The translations under genes and the position numbers were made by a program. Below the pieces are notes generated by a model. The model saw only the letters and a program-made list of their open reading frames with translations, had not been told where the DNA came from and did not search any database. Shown here in pieces: positions 33,577-35,623 of a stretch of 35,623 nucleotides of DNA. This DNA is from DAONJL01 sp035405645 [NCBI: bacterium] (lineage in GTDB: Bacteria; JAGOBX01; DAONJL01), in NCBI GenBank assembly GCA_035405645.1, contig DAONJL010000019.1:1-35623 (forward strand). The letters run 5' to 3'. How positions within the stretch are numbered: the first letter of the stretch is position 1; each line of letters begins with the position of its first letter.

Positions 33577-34607
33577 TTTTTATCTCTGTAAAATAAAATT
33601 GCTCGCTTGATTTCTTTTTCTTCGTCAAGCGTATAACATTGACATAAATAAATTGATAGAAATAATGATAAAAAATAAAATATTCTAATTATTATTTCAG
33701 CATAAATATTTTTATATGTAAAATATTCTGTAAAAGTAAAATACGCTAAAAAAACCACTAATATTTTCCAGTAATTTTTATAATGAAATTTATAGGGTAT
33801 TTTTAATAGATGTGTCCAAACATACAATAAAAATAATTCGATAGTTGAAGCAATTACTAATGAATATATATATTTATAATAATCAGGTGTTTTTAATGCT
33901 ATATTAATGAGAGCATACAATAAAATATATGAAATAAACAAAAGAAAAAAATAAGAACTTTTTTCTGAAATAATATGAGAAAACAAAAAATAATACCTTA
34001 ATAAAAAGATAACGCTAAATGAAAAAAATATATAAAATAAATTTACTTCAAAATACTGAAATTTTTTATTAACAAAAAAGAACAATACATCATTTAAAAA
34101 AAGAATAACAAAAATAATTATGCAAACTAAAAATATTAAATAATTTTTAAGACAAATAATAATTTTTGCGTTTTCAAAACTTTTTAATTTATCGATATTA
34201 TTTGAAACAAAATCAAAAAAATTTATCTCAAAAAAATTATTTATTATTGATACTCCGATTAAGCAAAAAATAAATACTAATAAAATATTTAACATCTCAT
34301 CATTATTGATATTTGCTGTTTTTATGATTGAAATAAATGGCAATAACATAATAATAAATTGCAAAATTAAGATAAATAAATAATGAAGTAGATTCTTATT
34401 TGAATATTTTAAAAAAGCAAAATATAAAGAAAAAGAAAATAAGAATTGAAAAATAAAAATAATAACAAAAAAATTTTTTAGATAATAAAAAAGTTTTGAG
34501 ATTTGTAAAGAAGAAAAAAATGTCGCAATTAAATAAAACACAATAAAGATAAATACTATATTTATTATCAGATTACCAAATAAAAAAATTTTTGCCTCTT
34601 TCTTCAT
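33573..34607 (-). CDS. Polytopic membrane protein of unknown function
   Basis: 344 residues with about nine hydrophobic helices spread over the whole length and a short charged C-terminal tail (DEEKEIKRAILFYRDKN). No catalytic or transport motif is recognisable. The composition is dominated by Phe, Ile, Leu, Tyr, Asn and Lys, as expected for a membrane protein in such an AT-rich genome. It stands first in the minus-strand block and is transcribed divergently from the lipoprotein gene; the gene that follows has its own promoter. Confidence 0.7.
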   Translation of the reverse strand: MKKEAKIFLFGNLIINIVFIFIVFYLIATFFSSLQISKLFYYLKNFFVIIFIFQFLFSFSLYFAFLKYSNKNLLHYLFILILQFIIMLLPFISIIKTANINNDEMLNILLVFIFCLIGVSIINNFFEINFFDFVSNNIDKLKSFENAKIIICLKNYLIFLVCIIIFVILFLNDVLFFFVNKKFQYFEVNLFYIFFSFSVIFLLRYYFLFSHIISEKSSYFFLLFISYILLYALINIALKTPDYYKYIYSLVIASTIELFLLYVWTHLLKIPYKFHYKNYWKILVVFLAYFTFTEYFTYKNIYAEIIIRIFYFLSLFLSIYLCQCYTLDEEKEIKRAILFYRDKN

Positions 34608-34637
34608 TTTCTTATCTCAAAAAAAATTTTGTTGTTT

Positions 34638-34666
34638 ATTCTATATATTTTAATTATAATTGTAAA
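34638..34666 (-). promoter_or_regulatory. Promoter of the polytopic membrane protein gene
   Basis: On the minus strand TTTACA (34666-34661), 17 bases, TAGAAT (34643-34638), about 30 bases before the ATG at 34607. It is back-to-back with the lipoprotein promoter. Confidence 0.5.
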
Positions 34667-34690
34667 GATAAATTTTAAAAAATATTTTTA

Positions 34691-34718
34691 TTGACTAATA
34701 ATTTAATTCTTTTATATA
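34691..34718 (+). promoter_or_regulatory. Promoter of the lipoprotein gene, short or absent leader
   Basis: TTGACT (34691-34696), 16 bases, TATATA (34713-34718). The ATG at 34730 is 11 bases after the -10 box and no ribosome-binding site is visible. The TTG that could be read as an upstream start codon is the -35 box itself. Confidence 0.55.
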
Positions 34719-34729
34719 AGTGTTTAAGT

Positions 34730-34891
34730 ATGAAAAAAATTTATTTATTAATAATTATAGTAAGTTTTCTTTTTAATTGTAGTATTGTAACATTACCATA
34801 TAAAGCAGCAAAGACTAGTTATAAAGCAACAAAAACAGTTGTAAAAGGTGCTGCTGCGGTTGGTGATGCTTTAATTCCTGATAAAAAATAA
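34730..34891 (+). CDS. Small lipoprotein
   Basis: 53 residues. A signal peptide ends in a lipobox-like FLFNCS with Cys at about position 17 (MKKIYLLIIIVSFLFNC). The mature part is short and rich in Lys, Ala, Thr and Val, with the repeat-like YKAAKTSYKATKTVVKGAAA. Small lipoproteins of this type sit in the inner or outer membrane; no function can be assigned. I start at ATG 34730 because it gives a proper signal peptide and because the upstream TTG lies in the promoter. The beta-barrel gene follows 21 bases later. Confidence 0.7.
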   Translation: MKKIYLLIIIVSFLFNCSIVTLPYKAAKTSYKATKTVVKGAAAVGDALIPDKK

Positions 34892-34912
34892 TAAGTGTAA
34901 ATTACCAATTAA

Positions 34913-35500
34913 ATGAAATATTTTAAAATACTATTTTTTTTATTTTTTATGTTCCTAATGAATATTTATGCTGTTGATACAATGGAAGGTTTATCATTTG
35001 GGATAAATAGTGGTTTTTTATTATCGCCAAATGCTGATAAATTCAATTTATTTGCTCTTGATGGCTGGAATAAAAAATTTAATACTTCAACTTTTATTAC
35101 ATTAGGTGGTGCTGCTAAATTCGGTTTAAATGATAAAGTAGGTTTTGAAGTTGGCTTTAAAAAACCTATTGCTGCTAATATCGATTTATATATATATAAT
35201 TATGAAATGCTTTATGTTTTTAATCCTTATGAAAAAAATCGCTATTATGGAAAAATTGGTGGTTTATATGGTAAAATAAAAAGCGATGAATTTGAAAATT
35301 ATGGTAAATTTGATGTCGCTAATGGTTTGACTTATACGCTCGGTGCTGAATTTGGTTATTCTGATTTTTTATTTAATCTTTCTCTTTCTTATTTTAATTT
35401 AGATTTTAATTATTCGAAAAATAGGACTATTTTTGGTTCTAATAAATTTGATTTATCTGGTTTTTTAATTCTTTGTTCGTATTATTATTACTTTAAATAA
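34913..35500 (+). CDS. Small outer-membrane beta-barrel-like protein
   Basis: 195 residues. The signal peptide is about residues 1-20 (FFLFFMFLMNIYA, cleavage before VDTMEG). The mature part alternates polar and hydrophobic residues with many Gly and aromatic positions, for example GLSFGINSGFLLS, GFEVGFKKPIAANIDLYIYN, YYGKIGGLYGKI, LTYTLGAEFGYSDFLFNLSL and the ending CSYYYYFK. That pattern fits an eight-stranded barrel of the OmpW/OmpX or porin-like class. No specific family is recognised. There is no clear ribosome-binding site. It follows a lipoprotein gene and precedes cheR by four bases. Confidence 0.65.
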   Translation: MKYFKILFFLFFMFLMNIYAVDTMEGLSFGINSGFLLSPNADKFNLFALDGWNKKFNTSTFITLGGAAKFGLNDKVGFEVGFKKPIAANIDLYIYNYEMLYVFNPYEKNRYYGKIGGLYGKIKSDEFENYGKFDVANGLTYTLGAEFGYSDFLFNLSLSYFNLDFNYSKNRTIFGSNKFDLSGFLILCSYYYYFK

Positions 35501-35504
35501 CATT

Positions 35505-35623
35505 ATGTTTGATAGTAAATTAAAATTAATTGCAAAAATAATTCAAGATAAAACTGGGTTAACTTTTCCAGAAGATAGATTAAATGTATTTGGTGCAAAA
35601 ATAGAAAAAAGAATGAATGAACT
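35505..35623 (+). CDS. cheR: CheR chemotaxis methyltransferase, N-terminus only (cut by window edge)
   Basis: 39 complete codons from the ATG at 35505 to the edge. The peptide LIAKIIQDKTGLTFPEDR, then NVFGAKIEKRMNEL, matches the all-alpha N-terminal domain of CheR, where a TG-x-x-F/Y-P-x-x-R/K signature is common. CheR methylates glutamates of MCPs using AdoMet and would serve the two receptors encoded about 21 kb to the left. With only 39 residues visible the call depends on that one motif. Confidence 0.65.
   Translation, partial: MFDSKLKLIAKIIQDKTGLTFPEDRLNVFGAKIEKRMNE

Noticed and set aside
34691-34729. TTG start extending the lipoprotein by 13 residues
   Set aside because: It would spoil the signal peptide and it coincides with the -35 box TTGACT.
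1-35623. CRISPR arrays, rRNA and tRNA genes
   Set aside because: No regularly spaced repeats, no conserved rRNA stretches and no cloverleaf with a T-loop consensus were found in the intergenic gaps; a covariance-model scan was not possible here.

Overview
The window comes from a very AT-rich genome (roughly 22-25% GC over most of its length, estimated by eye). The organism looks like a motile, Gram-negative-type (diderm) bacterium. Evidence for an outer membrane is a heptose-nucleotide synthase (rfaE2/hldC type), a lipid-A-synthase N-terminal-type protein with GT39/GT2 lipid-glycosylation enzymes, a lipoprotein and a small beta-barrel protein. Evidence for motility is a large che operon, a FliJ and the start of a CheR. 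FdrA/DUF1116, a B12-type radical SAM protein and a NadA-like Fe-S protein fit an anaerobe. I cannot name the phylum; no rRNA or tRNA gene is visible.

Layout. (1) 1-2092, minus strand: left-edge accessory island with higher GC (about 35%). It holds a HTH protein overlapping a PLD-type SNF2 helicase that appears to have lost its ATPase core through an in-frame deletion. (2) 2194-3098: a badly decayed IS481-like transposase, then about 300 bp with no gene. (3) 3476-6028, plus: LAB_N-type membrane protein, GT39 and GT2, a lipid/surface glycan module. (4) 6208-14932, plus: chemotaxis operon cheY, a cheX-like gene, MCP, hybrid cheA, cheW, a second MCP, then nikR and fliJ. (5) 15034-21627, plus: fdrA, DUF1116, rfaE2, a sigma-54 activator with a degenerate receiver, tyrS and two small membrane proteins. 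(6) 27866-21644, minus: radical SAM, GT39, ogt, a small FliF-tail-like protein, nth and a BatA/vWA membrane protein. (7) 34607-28022, minus: two membrane proteins, stand-alone IMP cyclohydrolase, PIN-PhoH ATPase, a DUF6884/NadA-like fusion with an amidohydrolase, and an orphan DNA methyltransferase. (8) 34730-35623, plus: lipoprotein, beta-barrel protein, start of cheR.

How the genes work together: the MCPs, CheW, CheA, CheY and CheX-like protein would form one signalling array, with CheR encoded about 21 kb away. NikR and FliJ share its transcript, which suggests nickel sensing and flagellar export are tied to it. The most unusual single item is the DUF6884/NadA-like fusion overlapping a metal-dependent hydrolase: it keeps the Fe-S cysteines of quinolinate synthase but changes catalytic positions. 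Three strong sigma70-type promoters lie so close to start codons that leaderless transcripts are likely. No convincing rho-independent terminator, CRISPR array or riboswitch was seen.
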